Origin: Stutzerimonas stutzeri
GTDB lineage: Bacteria; Pseudomonadota; Gammaproteobacteria; Pseudomonadales; Pseudomonadaceae
Direction: 5' to 3'
Length of the DNA stretch: 64,000 nt
NCBI RefSeq assembly: GCF_038561965.1
Contig: NZ_CP139348.1
Span: 2,914,001-2,978,000 of the forward strand
The notes under the pieces were generated by a model. The model was not told the origin of the DNA. It did not search any database and was given only the letters and a program-made list of their open reading frames with translations. Shown here one piece after another: positions 17,678 through 26,361 of the stretch; positions within the stretch are counted from its first letter, which is position 1, and every line of letters starts with the position of its first letter. Both the position numbers and the translations under genes were made by a program.

Positions 17678-18619
17678 CTATCCGTCAATCAGCTTTTGCA
17701 GCTGGCCTTGAGCAGCACGGCGCCCTTGCAGACCACCGGTGTGGACGAACACCAGCCGCGTGCCGGCAGGAACATACCCCCGCTCGACATAAAGGCGCAA
17801 CGCCATCATGGTCTTTGCAGTGTATATCGGATCGAGCGGCACGCCAGCGGCGCGCTCGGTCGCCAGGATGAACTGGGCCAGCTCCTTGTCGAAACGTCCA
17901 AACCCGCCGCGGCTGGCGTCCAGCAGCTCATACCCGCCATCAGCGACGCCGGCTTGCGCAAGCAACCTCGCCACACCCGCGCTCACCGCATGCGAAGGCG
18001 GGCCGGCCAGCGCGCCGAACACACGATGTCGACCGGCCTCGCCGATGACCAGGCCAGCCAGCGTCGTTCCGGTACCGGTAGCCAGCCAAATGACGTCGTA
18101 GTCGCTCCAACCCACTGAGCCAAGCGACGCTTGCAAGCGCGGAACCAACGCAGCGCAACCGAGGGCGCCGAGCACACCACCGCCCCCTTCGGGTATCTGG
18201 TAGAAGCCTGGGTAGCGCGCTTGCCATGGTTCCCAAAACGTCGGCTGGTTACGCTCCCGGTAGCCACCGTAGCCAAGCCAGTGCAGCTGCATGCCCCAGG
18301 CGCGTAAATCGGACACCGTTGGCGTTTCCTGCTCGTGTCCGCGCAGCAAGCCGACAGTCGCCAGACCAAAGCGGCGACCCGCAGCCGCCACTGCATGCAG
18401 ATGATTGGAATGAGCACCGCCGAGACTGATCAGGCCCGATGCATCAGCACGGCGGGCTGCCTGAAGATGCTCCACCAGCTTGAACCACTTGTTGCCGGAT
18501 AACTCGGGATCTACCAGATCCAGACGTAGTACCGCGCCCTCGACCCCGCTGCGCTGCAACCAGTCCAACGACAGGGGCTGTAGGATCAACGGGGCATCGA
18601 AGGGAGGAGGCAGAGACAA
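17678..18619 (-). CDS. PLP-dependent D-cysteine desulfhydrase / ACC deaminase family protein
   Basis: Protein of 313 residues of the tryptophan-synthase-beta fold. The PLP lysine is in LSGNKWFKL (residues ~41-49), followed by the SLGGAHSNHLHA segment and the TGTGTTLAGLV glycine loop. Family members degrade D-cysteine to pyruvate, ammonia and sulfide, or deaminate 1-aminocyclopropane-carboxylate. Sequence alone does not decide; true ACC deaminases are longer (about 338 residues), which favours a desulfhydrase-like enzyme. The rhodanese fusion protein follows in the same operon. Confidence 0.85.
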   Translation of the reverse strand: MSLPPPFDAPLILQPLSLDWLQRSGVEGAVLRLDLVDPELSGNKWFKLVEHLQAARRADASGLISLGGAHSNHLHAVAAAGRRFGLATVGLLRGHEQETPTVSDLRAWGMQLHWLGYGGYRERNQPTFWEPWQARYPGFYQIPEGGGGVLGALGCAALVPRLQASLGSVGWSDYDVIWLATGTGTTLAGLVIGEAGRHRVFGALAGPPSHAVSAGVARLLAQAGVADGGYELLDASRGGFGRFDKELAQFILATERAAGVPLDPIYTAKTMMALRLYVERGYVPAGTRLVFVHTGGLQGRRAAQGQLQKLIDG

Positions 18620-18624
18620 ACCGC

Positions 18625-19983
18625 TTAGCTGCCGGTGCGCTGTCGGTCTTCCTTGCGGTGCCGAGTGCAGCAGTTGGATTCGCCGATGACGAAGCGGCTA
18701 GGTGTATCAATCTTATCCAGCGGCATTGCGCAACGCTCACCACTGGAAAGCGTCGCAACGCAGGCCGGCTTCTGGTAATGCTCGAGCCACTGCCGATACT
18801 GCTCCTCGGAGACGAAGCATTTGGCAGCGACATAAGCCAAGGGATTGGTGCGATAGCGAGCAAGGTCCTGCAATGCGATGGTTAGATGCCCTGCTCCAGG
18901 ATGGTAGGCCATGAACACCACGCCCTGACGAGACAGCTCCTCCAGCACCCGGTCGCCGCTACCACCCAACTTCTCGCACTCGGCCTTCAACCGCTGGATT
19001 TCCTCTTCCAGCTGCGCATCCAGCTCGTTGCGGTAGGCCAGTTCGACGTCGCGGATCGATACCTGCTCCCTGTACTCAGCCACGGCCGCAGTAATGCGAG
19101 CCTGAGCTTCAATTTCGAACTGTTCTCGGGCAGCGCCGATCTCGACCCTGCCGCTGACCTCCAGCGTGCGCAGCTGCTTGCTCATTTCCTCGCGCGCTTT
19201 CTGGAAGCTCTCGCCCTGCGCGGTCATCTGCGCATGCAGATTCGCGTTCAGCTCGGTCTGCTGCTGCAGTTGCTGTTGCAGCGCGCCGACCTCATCCTGC
19301 AGCGCCTTGCGCTCCTTCTCCGCGGCAGCCGCCAGTTTGAGCGCATCCTCTTCGCGCAGGCGCTCGAGGTTTGCGATGCGTTGACGCTGCTGCTTGATCA
19401 GCAGGGCAGCCTTCTGTCGCTGCTCCCGCTCATGGCTTTCGGATCGCTTTGCCGCGGCGTCCTTGCCGGCCTCGGCTGCGTACCAGGTGTCCTCGGCAAC
19501 CATCTGCAGACGTTCTGCTGGTACTGCTTGAGGCGTCTCATCTTCGACCAGCAGGCCGAGCTGGTTGCGCTTGATGGTTTCGCGCAGCACCACCAGATCA
19601 TTGCGTTCCGGGCTGACCTTTGGGTCCCACATGTGCATCTGATGCCAGGACACCGGGCACTGACTGCGGCAGGCCAGGCGAATCGGCCCAGCGCCCATGT
19701 CCGGACCGCGGCCAGTACGCTCGGCCAACTGGCGCAACGGAATGTTCCAGCCGGAATCGGCCGAGCCGTCATCATTGAAGTCGAGACAGAAAAATACCGC
19801 GGCACGCACCTGCAGCCGTGGATTGATCATCACGTATACGGCATGCATCTGACGATCCGCGAACTCGGGAAGTGCAACGACCCCGTCGAGCACCGCCTCG
19901 AATTCCGGATACAGCATTTCCTTGCAGATGGCGCCTTCATTGAAGAACAGTACGGCTTCGACCATCTGCGGCTTGTTCTGCAT
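18625..19983 (-). CDS. Coiled-coil protein of unknown function with Cys/His-rich C-terminus
   Basis: Protein of 452 residues in three parts. Residues 1-170 are globular, with segments such as CKEMLYPEFEAVLDGV and CRSQCPVSWHQMHMWDP. Residues about 185-350 are an almost unbroken Gln/Glu/Arg-rich coiled coil. The C-terminal about 90 residues contain GERCAMPLDKIDTPSRFVIGESNCCTRH, a possible zinc site. Relatives in pseudomonads are, as I recall, labelled hypothetical or, unreliably, chromosome-partitioning. I see no ATPase motif and assign no function. The stop lies five bases from the desulfhydrase start. Confidence 0.8.
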   Translation of the reverse strand: MQNKPQMVEAVLFFNEGAICKEMLYPEFEAVLDGVVALPEFADRQMHAVYVMINPRLQVRAAVFFCLDFNDDGSADSGWNIPLRQLAERTGRGPDMGAGPIRLACRSQCPVSWHQMHMWDPKVSPERNDLVVLRETIKRNQLGLLVEDETPQAVPAERLQMVAEDTWYAAEAGKDAAAKRSESHEREQRQKAALLIKQQRQRIANLERLREEDALKLAAAAEKERKALQDEVGALQQQLQQQTELNANLHAQMTAQGESFQKAREEMSKQLRTLEVSGRVEIGAAREQFEIEAQARITAAVAEYREQVSIRDVELAYRNELDAQLEEEIQRLKAECEKLGGSGDRVLEELSRQGVVFMAYHPGAGHLTIALQDLARYRTNPLAYVAAKCFVSEEQYRQWLEHYQKPACVATLSSGERCAMPLDKIDTPSRFVIGESNCCTRHRKEDRQRTGS

Positions 19984-20181
19984 GCTCGACTTCCTCTATT
20001 GCCCGCAGCAGCGAGCCAGCATTATCCGGAGCGATACGGCCATCCGATGCCGTCGCCCCGTTAGTGCCGCAAGTTTAGGGGAAATGTTCAAGCAGGCAAT
20101 GTGACTGGGTTGGCAGCGAATCCCGGCATTGGGCGCCGCGCGGTGCATCGCACTGCGGATTTTGCGATGGGCTTTGCTAAA

Positions 20182-20604
20182 TCAGCCCGCGCGGTAGGCA
20201 GCCAGGCGGTGCTCCATCTCATCGCCCAGCGCCTGCAAACCACTCATCGGACGAATCATGACCTCGAATTCGACGATCTTGCCCGCCTCGTCGAACCGAA
20301 TCATGTCGATGCCCTTGAGCTCGCGATCCCCTACGCGGGCGCTGAATTCCAGTACCACGTCCGAGCCTTCTGCGCTCGCCAGCTCACGGTGGTAATGAAA
20401 ATTCTCGAACACCTGGAGCACGGTATTGAGGATCAGATTGACCGCCGCCGCGCCTTCATAGGGTTTGTAGGCCATCGGCGAGCGAAACACGGCCTGTGGA
20501 TGCAATAGCTCCGGCAGCCGGCTGAGATCACGCTCAGCGATCATACGGTGCCAGGCTTCCAGACTGCTCGCAGCCCCCGGTTGCAGCGCAATTGCACTTT
20601 CCAT
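20182..20604 (-). CDS. SnoaL/NTF2-like protein
   Basis: Protein of 140 residues with the small alpha+beta barrel pattern of the SnoaL-like family (SLEAWHRMIAERDLSRLPELLHPQAVFRSP near the N-terminus, ELKGIDMIRFDEAGKIVEFEVMIRP near the C-terminus). Such domains bind or isomerise small hydrophobic ligands, but the catalytic role here is unknown. The ATG at 20604 has GAGG about six bases upstream; the longer frame to 20709 runs into fadH. It follows fadH by 37 bases on the same strand, so a role with acyl-CoA metabolism is possible. Confidence 0.82.
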   Translation of the reverse strand: MESAIALQPGAASSLEAWHRMIAERDLSRLPELLHPQAVFRSPMAYKPYEGAAAVNLILNTVLQVFENFHYHRELASAEGSDVVLEFSARVGDRELKGIDMIRFDEAGKIVEFEVMIRPMSGLQALGDEMEHRLAAYRAG

Positions 20605-20641
20605 AAGTGATCCTCTTTCAGACTTGCCGATGGGTTCCGAA

Positions 20642-22672
20642 TCAGAGCGCCGCAGCCAAACGGCAGCCCTGATCGATGGCTCGCTTGGCGTCCAGCTCGG
20701 CAGCGACATCCGCGCCGCCGATCAGATGCACCCGCGCGCCTGCCGCTTCCAGTCCCGCCTGGAGCTCACGCAACGGCTCCTGGCCAGCACAGAGAATTAC
20801 CGTATCCACCGGCAACACTTGCGGCTCGCCCTCGCCTACCCGGATGTGCAGACCGGCATCGTCGACTTGCACATATTCGACCGAATTAAGCATTTGCACG
20901 TGCTTGTTCTTCAGACCGGTACGGTGAATCCAGCCTGTGGTCTTGCCCAAGCCATTACCGACCTTGGACTTCTTGCGTTGCAGCAGATAAACCTGGCGCT
21001 TCGGCGCATGGGGGGCGGGCTGGATGCCGGCGATACCACCGCGTACCGCAAGCCCGAGGTCGATACCCCACTCTTTCCAGAAAGCCTCACGATCCAGACT
21101 GGTGGATTCGCCGTCATGCGTGATGTATTCCGACACATCGAAGCCGATGCCACCGGCGCCGATCACTGCCACGCGCTGACCAACCGGCTTGCGTTCCAGG
21201 ATGGCATCCAGATAACCGATCACCTTCGGATGATCGATGCCAGGAATTGCCGGGGTCCGCGGGGCAATGCCGGTAGCGAGGATGATTTCGTCAAAGCCTC
21301 CAGCCAACAGCGTTTCCACCGTCGCACGGGTATTCAGTTGCACCTCGACGCCGGTTTCCTGCAGGCGGTTCTGGAAGTAGCGCAGCGTTTCGTAGAACTC
21401 TTCCTTGCCTGGGACGCGCTTGGCGACATTGAACTGGCCGCCGATTTCACTGGCCGAATCGATCAACGTCACCTGATGGCCGCGCTCGGCCGCAATCGTG
21501 GCGGCAGCCAGACCCGCCGGGCCGGCACCGACGACGGCGATCTTCTTCACCGTGGTGGTGGGAATGTAGTTGAGCTCGGTTTCGTGGCAGGCGCGCGGAT
21601 TGACCAGGCAGGTCGTCAGCTTGCCGCTGAAGGTGTGGTCCAGACAGGCCTGGTTGCAACCGATGCAGGTATTGATCCGCTCGCTATGGCCGGCAGCCGC
21701 CTTATTGACGAACTCAGGGTCAGCCAGGAACGGGCGAGCCATCGATACCATGTCGGCGTCGCCCTCTGCCAATACCTGCTCGGCGACCTCCGGTGTGTTG
21801 ATACGGTTGGTGGTAATCAGCGGAATGCTCACATTACCGCGCAGCTTGGCGGTGACCTTGGTGAACGCGGCGCGCGGCACCTTGGTGGCGATCGTGGGAA
21901 TGCGCGCCTCGTGCCAGCCGATGCCCGTATTGATCAGCGTGGCACCGGCCTGCTCGATGGCCTTCGCCAGCTGCACCACCTCCTCCCAGACGCTCCCGCC
22001 TTCGATGAGGTCGAGCATCGACAGGCGGTAAATGATGATGAAATCGCTTCCTACCGCTTCACGTACACGGCGCACGATCTCGACCGGCAGACGCATGCGA
22101 TTCTCGTAGCTGCCACCCCAACGATCGGTACGGTGGTTGGTATGTGCCACGAGGAACTGGTTAATGAAATAACCTTCCGACCCCATGATCTCGACGCCGT
22201 CGTAGCCCGCTTGCTGGGCAAGGCTCGCGCAGTTGACGAAGTCGCGGATCTGCTTCTCGATGCCCTCCTCGTCCAGTTCACGCGGCGTGAACGGGTTGAT
22301 CGGTGCCTGGATGGCGCTTGGCGCCACCAGCTGAGGGCTATAGGCGTAGCGCCCTGCGTGCAGGATCTGCATGCAGATCTTGCCGCCTGCCTCGTGAACC
22401 GCCTGGGTGACGACCTTGTGTTCTTCGGCTTCCTCGGGCGTGGAGAGCTTGGCCGCTCCCGCACGCACCGAGCCTTCCTCGTTGGGCCCAACACCACCGG
22501 TTACGATCAGGCCAACGCCGCCACGGGCGCGCTCGGCGAAGAATGCCGCCATCCGCTCGAAGCCGTTGGGCATCTCCTCCAGCCCGGTGTGCATAGAGCC
22601 CATCAAAGTGCGATTGCGCAGAGTGGTGAAGCCAAGATCGAGCGGAGCCAGCAGTTTCGGGAAAGCGGTCAT
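20642..22672 (-). CDS. fadH: 2,4-dienoyl-CoA reductase (NADPH)
   Basis: Protein of 676 residues, the usual FadH length. The N-terminal old-yellow-enzyme barrel (FMN; GLIVTGGVGPNEEG and HAGRYAYSPQLVAPS segments) is followed by the iron-sulfur Cys cluster CIGCNQACLDHTF...CLVNPRAC and a C-terminal FAD/NADPH part with VVGAGPAGLAAATIAAERG and VAVIGAGGIGFDVSEY. It removes 4,5-double bonds in beta-oxidation of polyunsaturated fatty acids. All domains are intact. Confidence 0.96.
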   Translation of the reverse strand: MTAFPKLLAPLDLGFTTLRNRTLMGSMHTGLEEMPNGFERMAAFFAERARGGVGLIVTGGVGPNEEGSVRAGAAKLSTPEEAEEHKVVTQAVHEAGGKICMQILHAGRYAYSPQLVAPSAIQAPINPFTPRELDEEGIEKQIRDFVNCASLAQQAGYDGVEIMGSEGYFINQFLVAHTNHRTDRWGGSYENRMRLPVEIVRRVREAVGSDFIIIYRLSMLDLIEGGSVWEEVVQLAKAIEQAGATLINTGIGWHEARIPTIATKVPRAAFTKVTAKLRGNVSIPLITTNRINTPEVAEQVLAEGDADMVSMARPFLADPEFVNKAAAGHSERINTCIGCNQACLDHTFSGKLTTCLVNPRACHETELNYIPTTTVKKIAVVGAGPAGLAAATIAAERGHQVTLIDSASEIGGQFNVAKRVPGKEEFYETLRYFQNRLQETGVEVQLNTRATVETLLAGGFDEIILATGIAPRTPAIPGIDHPKVIGYLDAILERKPVGQRVAVIGAGGIGFDVSEYITHDGESTSLDREAFWKEWGIDLGLAVRGGIAGIQPAPHAPKRQVYLLQRKKSKVGNGLGKTTGWIHRTGLKNKHVQMLNSVEYVQVDDAGLHIRVGEGEPQVLPVDTVILCAGQEPLRELQAGLEAAGARVHLIGGADVAAELDAKRAIDQGCRLAAAL

Positions 22673-22858
22673 CAGTGCATCCTCATCATCAGGAGTGCCG
22701 AGCCTCTTGGGGCTGCGGTCGGTATGCAGCGACGATAAACAGCGCAGCTGCTGCGCTCAATGATCGAAAGTGACAACTTTTTGATCCTGCTGCGCAAAGT
22801 GCTTGGCAATACGGCATGCTTTACCTAGGCTATCGAAGTTCATCACAGCCTTCTTATC

Positions 22859-23872
22859 ATGCGTACCTCAATCAATATCGTGTTGTTGCTCGTCCTTGCA
22901 GCGACTTCCTTTGCTGTCTACCTCGACTGGACCGGAGACCGTCGCAGTGGCCCCCTGCTGTCCGATCTGCGCACCCTGCCTATAGAGAGCCACGGGCGGG
23001 CCGGCACCGAGGGCAACCTGCTGGGCATCGAGACGCGCCTGCAACCCGCGGACTTCCAGAGCCGCGAAAGACTCCAGCTGAAGTTTCGGACTTATCTCCA
23101 GCAAGCCGCTGACGCCGGCATGCTCAGCGAGCGAACCGTCGTGGTGCTCCCCGAACACGTCGGTACCGGCCTGTTCGCGCTGGGTGAAAAGCCGGAAGTC
23201 CAGCAGGCCCGTACCCTGCGCGACGCCATGCAGTGGATGGCACTCAGCAATCCGGGCAGCTACCTGCGTGCGTTGACGGGCAACCAGGTCGATGATCGAC
23301 GCACTGGGGCCGTGCTGCGGCTGAAAGCGCGGCAGATGGCCGAGGAATACCAGACAATCTTCGGTGGCCTGGCCAATGAGTTCGGCGTCACGCTGGTGGC
23401 CGGTTCGATCGTGCTGCCGGAGCCCTACCTGGAGAACGACCAGCTCAAGATCGGCGACGGTCCGCTGCGCCAGGTCAGCCTGACCTTCGATGGCCGTGGC
23501 AAGCCGTTGGGCGCACTTCAATACAAACATGCGCTGAGCCGCTATGAACGACGCTACAGCGTCGCACCCATCCCCGAACCACGGCGCCTGATCGAAACGC
23601 CGGCTGGGTCGCTCGCGGTGCTGTTGGGTTGTGATGCCTACCTCGAGCGGCCGTCTGCCGAAGCGAAGTTGCTCGCGATACCCGGCGCCCTCGCGGCCCC
23701 CTCGTCCAGCTGCGGCAACACGCTACCAGACGCCGTCAGCGGCCGGACGCTGATGCCCGTGCAAACTCTCGCGCTGCCATGGAACCTGCTTGGCTCGCCA
23801 CGCCGCCCTGCCCCGCCAGGCCATGGTATTCCGGTGCAAATACGCAACCACTGGCTCGGCAGTAATCCATGA
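22859..23872 (+). CDS. Nitrilase-superfamily (carbon-nitrogen hydrolase-like) protein with N-terminal anchor
   Basis: Protein of 337 residues starting with a hydrophobic segment (about residues 5-22) that may be a signal or membrane anchor. Candidate Glu-Lys-Cys triad residues occur in the right order: E in VVLPEHVGTG, K in LQYKHALSRYERR and C in VLLGCDAYLE. It could hydrolyse an amide or nitrile at the membrane or in the periplasm, but the surrounding motifs are divergent and no substrate is suggested. It overlaps the AraC gene in an ATGA junction, so the two are co-expressed. Confidence 0.72.
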   Translation: MRTSINIVLLLVLAATSFAVYLDWTGDRRSGPLLSDLRTLPIESHGRAGTEGNLLGIETRLQPADFQSRERLQLKFRTYLQQAADAGMLSERTVVVLPEHVGTGLFALGEKPEVQQARTLRDAMQWMALSNPGSYLRALTGNQVDDRRTGAVLRLKARQMAEEYQTIFGGLANEFGVTLVAGSIVLPEPYLENDQLKIGDGPLRQVSLTFDGRGKPLGALQYKHALSRYERRYSVAPIPEPRRLIETPAGSLAVLLGCDAYLERPSAEAKLLAIPGALAAPSSSCGNTLPDAVSGRTLMPVQTLALPWNLLGSPRRPAPPGHGIPVQIRNHWLGSNP

Positions 23873-24906
23873 ATACGCAGCGCGTGCGGCTGGGTGATCT
23901 GTCAGTCGGTTTCCTGCACAGCCTCAGCGACGCGCTGCAGCTGTATGGCCATGACCCGAAGCCGCTTCTACAGGCCTATGGACTGGATGCCGAACGCCTG
24001 GCCGAGCCGCACGCACGACTGTCGATTCCACGTTACATGCGTCTGGGACATGCGGCCATTCAGCTGGCCGACGATCCCGCTCTGGGGCTGGAGATGGGCC
24101 GCCTGCGCAAGCCCGGCCACCTGGGTCTCGCCGGCCTGACCGCCGCTCAGGCGCCCACCGTGCGTGAAGCCGCCCGCGCGCTGATTCGCTACGAGGCGCT
24201 GTATGCGTCCAACTATCGCGGCAGTTCGAGTTTTCACGAAGACGCAGCAGGCGCCTGGTTACGTTTCTATTCCATCAGCCCATACAACGCCTATAACCGC
24301 TTCGTGGTGGACACCGTCCTGGCGAGCTGGGTCTCGCAGCTCGGCCGACTGAGCGGCACGCCGGTAGTACCAGCGGCGATTCAAATCGAATTCGCAGCGC
24401 CAGATTACGCACCACGCTACGACGCGCTTTTCGGCCGGCCGGTGTGCTTCGATGCGGAAGCGAATCAGCTGCAACTGGACCAGCGCACCCTGGCCTTGCG
24501 CAACCCGGACCACTGCCCGGGAACCTGGCGCCACCTGCTGGAGCTGTGCGAAGCCGAACTGGAACGCCGTACCCGCACACGCAGCCTGCGCGAACGCGTT
24601 GCACAAATACTCGGGCCAATGCTCAAGGGCCAGGAGCCAGACCTGCAGCAGATTGCCGCGCGACTGCAGATGCCGGCCTGGACGTTGCGCCGCAAGCTGG
24701 CCGAGGAAGGCAGCAGCTATCGCGCGATCCTCAATGACACTAGGCGCGACCTGGCGATGGCCTATATTCGCGATACAGAATCCGCGTTCGGCGAAATCGC
24801 CTGGCTGCTCGGCTTCTCGTCAGCAGAGGCGTTTCAGCGCGCCTTCAAACGCTGGAGTGGTCAGACGCCGGGGGATTACCGGCGCACCCAGCGGCGCGGA
24901 GCCTGA
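23869..24906 (+). CDS. AraC-family transcriptional regulator
   Basis: Protein of 345 residues with an N-terminal ligand-binding domain of the Arabinose_bd/OruR type (residues ~20-210) and a C-terminal pair of helix-turn-helices (LQQIAARLQMPAWTLRRKLAEEG and FGEIAWLLGFSSAEAFQRAFKRW). The start codon overlaps the stop of the nitrilase-like gene. It probably senses a small metabolite and may control its partner or the divergent fadH, which lies about 190 bases from the nitrilase start. Confidence 0.92.
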   Translation: MNTQRVRLGDLSVGFLHSLSDALQLYGHDPKPLLQAYGLDAERLAEPHARLSIPRYMRLGHAAIQLADDPALGLEMGRLRKPGHLGLAGLTAAQAPTVREAARALIRYEALYASNYRGSSSFHEDAAGAWLRFYSISPYNAYNRFVVDTVLASWVSQLGRLSGTPVVPAAIQIEFAAPDYAPRYDALFGRPVCFDAEANQLQLDQRTLALRNPDHCPGTWRHLLELCEAELERRTRTRSLRERVAQILGPMLKGQEPDLQQIAARLQMPAWTLRRKLAEEGSSYRAILNDTRRDLAMAYIRDTESAFGEIAWLLGFSSAEAFQRAFKRWSGQTPGDYRRTQRRGA

Positions 24907-24929
24907 CCAACCGCTCCCCGATTAGCCGT

Positions 24930-25016
24930 CTAGAGTTCGACCGCATCCTCGGCACTGTCCGGGTGGTCCTGCTCAGCGGCGTGCCACTCAAGTAGTTCGT
25001 CCTGGTAATCGTCCAT
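24930..25016 (-). CDS. Small acidic protein, 28 residues
   Basis: A short frame, ATG at 25016 to TAG at 24930, encodes MDDYQDELLEWHAAEQDH followed by PDSAEDAVEL. GAGGA lies about six bases before the ATG, which is as good as any ribosome binding site nearby. The product is strongly acidic, has no membrane segment and could form one helix. It converges with the AraC gene. I believe similar short acidic ORFs occur in related pseudomonads, but I cannot check. Function unknown. Confidence 0.6.
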   Translation of the reverse strand: MDDYQDELLEWHAAEQDHPDSAEDAVEL

Positions 25017-25162
25017 AGCAAATTCCTCGTCGTCAGTTTGTTCAAGGCGCTATGTCTGTCGCCCATCAAGGTTCGTGCCAGGAAGGCTACAAGCCGCAAA
25101 TGAAGGAATCGTGACGTGATTCATGTGCGCTGGCAGCGACATAATGGCGCCGCTCCAGAACA

Positions 25163-25185
25163 GCGCGCCCCATGGCGGGGCGCGC
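25163..25185 (-). terminator. Strong hairpin after the cioAB operon
   Basis: GCGCGCCCC (25163-25171) and GGGGCGCGC (25177-25185) are perfect 9-bp arms with a 5-base loop, starting one base past the stop of the DUF2474 gene. There is no U-tract on the minus strand, so it may stabilise the 3' end as much as stop transcription. Confidence 0.6.
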
Positions 25186-25186
25186 C

Positions 25187-25351
25187 TCAAGGTGACGCCA
25201 GCCCGGCTGCATTCATGGCCAGACGTATCAGCCAGGCCACGATGCCAAGCGCCAGCACACTGCCGCTCCAGATCAACACCAGCCAGCTCATTCGCTGCCA
25301 AAGGGGTTTCGGCTCGCCGCTGGAGGCCGGTTTTTTCTCCTGCTGCGCCAT
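25187..25351 (-). CDS. DUF2474-type small membrane subunit of cyanide-insensitive oxidase
   Basis: Protein of 54 residues: a polar Lys-rich start, then one transmembrane helix (WLVLIWSGSVLALGIVAWLI, residues ~23-42) ending in LAMNAAGLASP. Its ATG overlaps the stop of cioB in an ATGA junction. Short single-helix proteins after cydB/cioB (CydX-like, DUF2474) bind and stabilise bd-type oxidases. The longer frame to 25525 is an artefact that runs into cioB. Confidence 0.85.
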   Translation of the reverse strand: MAQQEKKPASSGEPKPLWQRMSWLVLIWSGSVLALGIVAWLIRLAMNAAGLASP

Positions 25352-26358
25352 CAGTGATACCCATCCTCGGCGCTGACCTTGCCGCGGAACACGTAGTAGC
25401 TCCATGCCGTGTACATCAGGATCAACGGCAGGATGAGCAATGCCCCGACCAGAGTGAAGCCCTGGCTCTGCGGCGGTGCCGCCGCCTCCCAGATGGTCAC
25501 CGACGGCGGGATGATGTTCGGCCACAGGCTGATGCCCAGCCCGCTATAACCGAGGAAGATCAGCGCCAGGGTGAGTAGAAAGGGCATGTAGTTGGCGTAG
25601 CGCTGGATGGAGCGCAGCAGCCCGAAGGTACACAGCAGCACCAGCACCGGGACCGGCATGAAATACAGCAGATTGGGCATGCTGAACCAGCGCTCGGCGA
25701 TGTCCGGATGGGTCAGCGGCGTCCACAGGCTGACGATACCGGTCACGACCAGCACCGCCCAGACCAGCGGCACGCCGATGTCGTGCATGCGTCGCTGCAG
25801 GTCGCCCGCCGTGCGCATCATCAGCCAGGTGCAGCCCAAGAGCGCATAGGCAACGATCAGCGCCAGGCCGCAGAACAGCGAAAACGGCGTCAGCCAGTCC
25901 AGCGCACCGCCGGCATACGCCCTGTTCTCCACCGGCAACCCGCTGATAAAGGCGCCGAGCACGACGCCCTGGAAGAACGTCGCTGCCAGCGAACCACCGA
26001 TGAAAGCCTTGTCCCATACATGCTGACGCTGCTTGCTGGCCTTGAAGCGAAACTCGAAGGCTACACCGCGGAAGATCAACCCCATCAGCATGAAGATGAT
26101 CGGCAGATAGAGCGCAGACAGCACCACCGAGTACGCCAGCGGGAACGCTGCGAACAGCCCCGCCCCGCCGAGCACCAGCCAGGTTTCATTGCCGTCCCAG
26201 ACCGGCGCGACGGTATTCATCATCACGTCGCGATTGGAGCTGTCCGGAACGAACGGGAAGAGAATGCCGACGCCGAGATCGAAGCCGTCCATCACCACGT
26301 ACATCATGATGCCGAAGATGATGATCACCGCCCAGATCAGTGAAAGATCAATACCCAT
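25351..26358 (-). CDS. cioB: Cyanide-insensitive quinol oxidase subunit II (CydB type)
   Basis: Membrane protein of 335 residues with eight to nine helices and typical CydB segments: VMDGFDLGVGILFPF near residue 22, WDGNETWLVLGGAGLFAAFP near residue 54 and the C-terminal YTAWSYYVFRGKV. With CioA it forms a bd-type quinol oxidase that reduces oxygen to water. It follows cioA by three bases and overlaps the DUF2474 subunit gene. Confidence 0.95.
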   Translation of the reverse strand: MGIDLSLIWAVIIIFGIMMYVVMDGFDLGVGILFPFVPDSSNRDVMMNTVAPVWDGNETWLVLGGAGLFAAFPLAYSVVLSALYLPIIFMLMGLIFRGVAFEFRFKASKQRQHVWDKAFIGGSLAATFFQGVVLGAFISGLPVENRAYAGGALDWLTPFSLFCGLALIVAYALLGCTWLMMRTAGDLQRRMHDIGVPLVWAVLVVTGIVSLWTPLTHPDIAERWFSMPNLLYFMPVPVLVLLCTFGLLRSIQRYANYMPFLLTLALIFLGYSGLGISLWPNIIPPSVTIWEAAAPPQSQGFTLVGALLILPLILMYTAWSYYVFRGKVSAEDGYH

Positions 26359-26361
26359 GGC

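Noticed and set aside
20624..22738. A 704-codon open frame on the plus strand opposite fadH
   Set aside because: It lies antisense to a complete fadH with all motifs. Long antisense frames are expected in G+C-rich coding DNA and its product resembles no protein I know.
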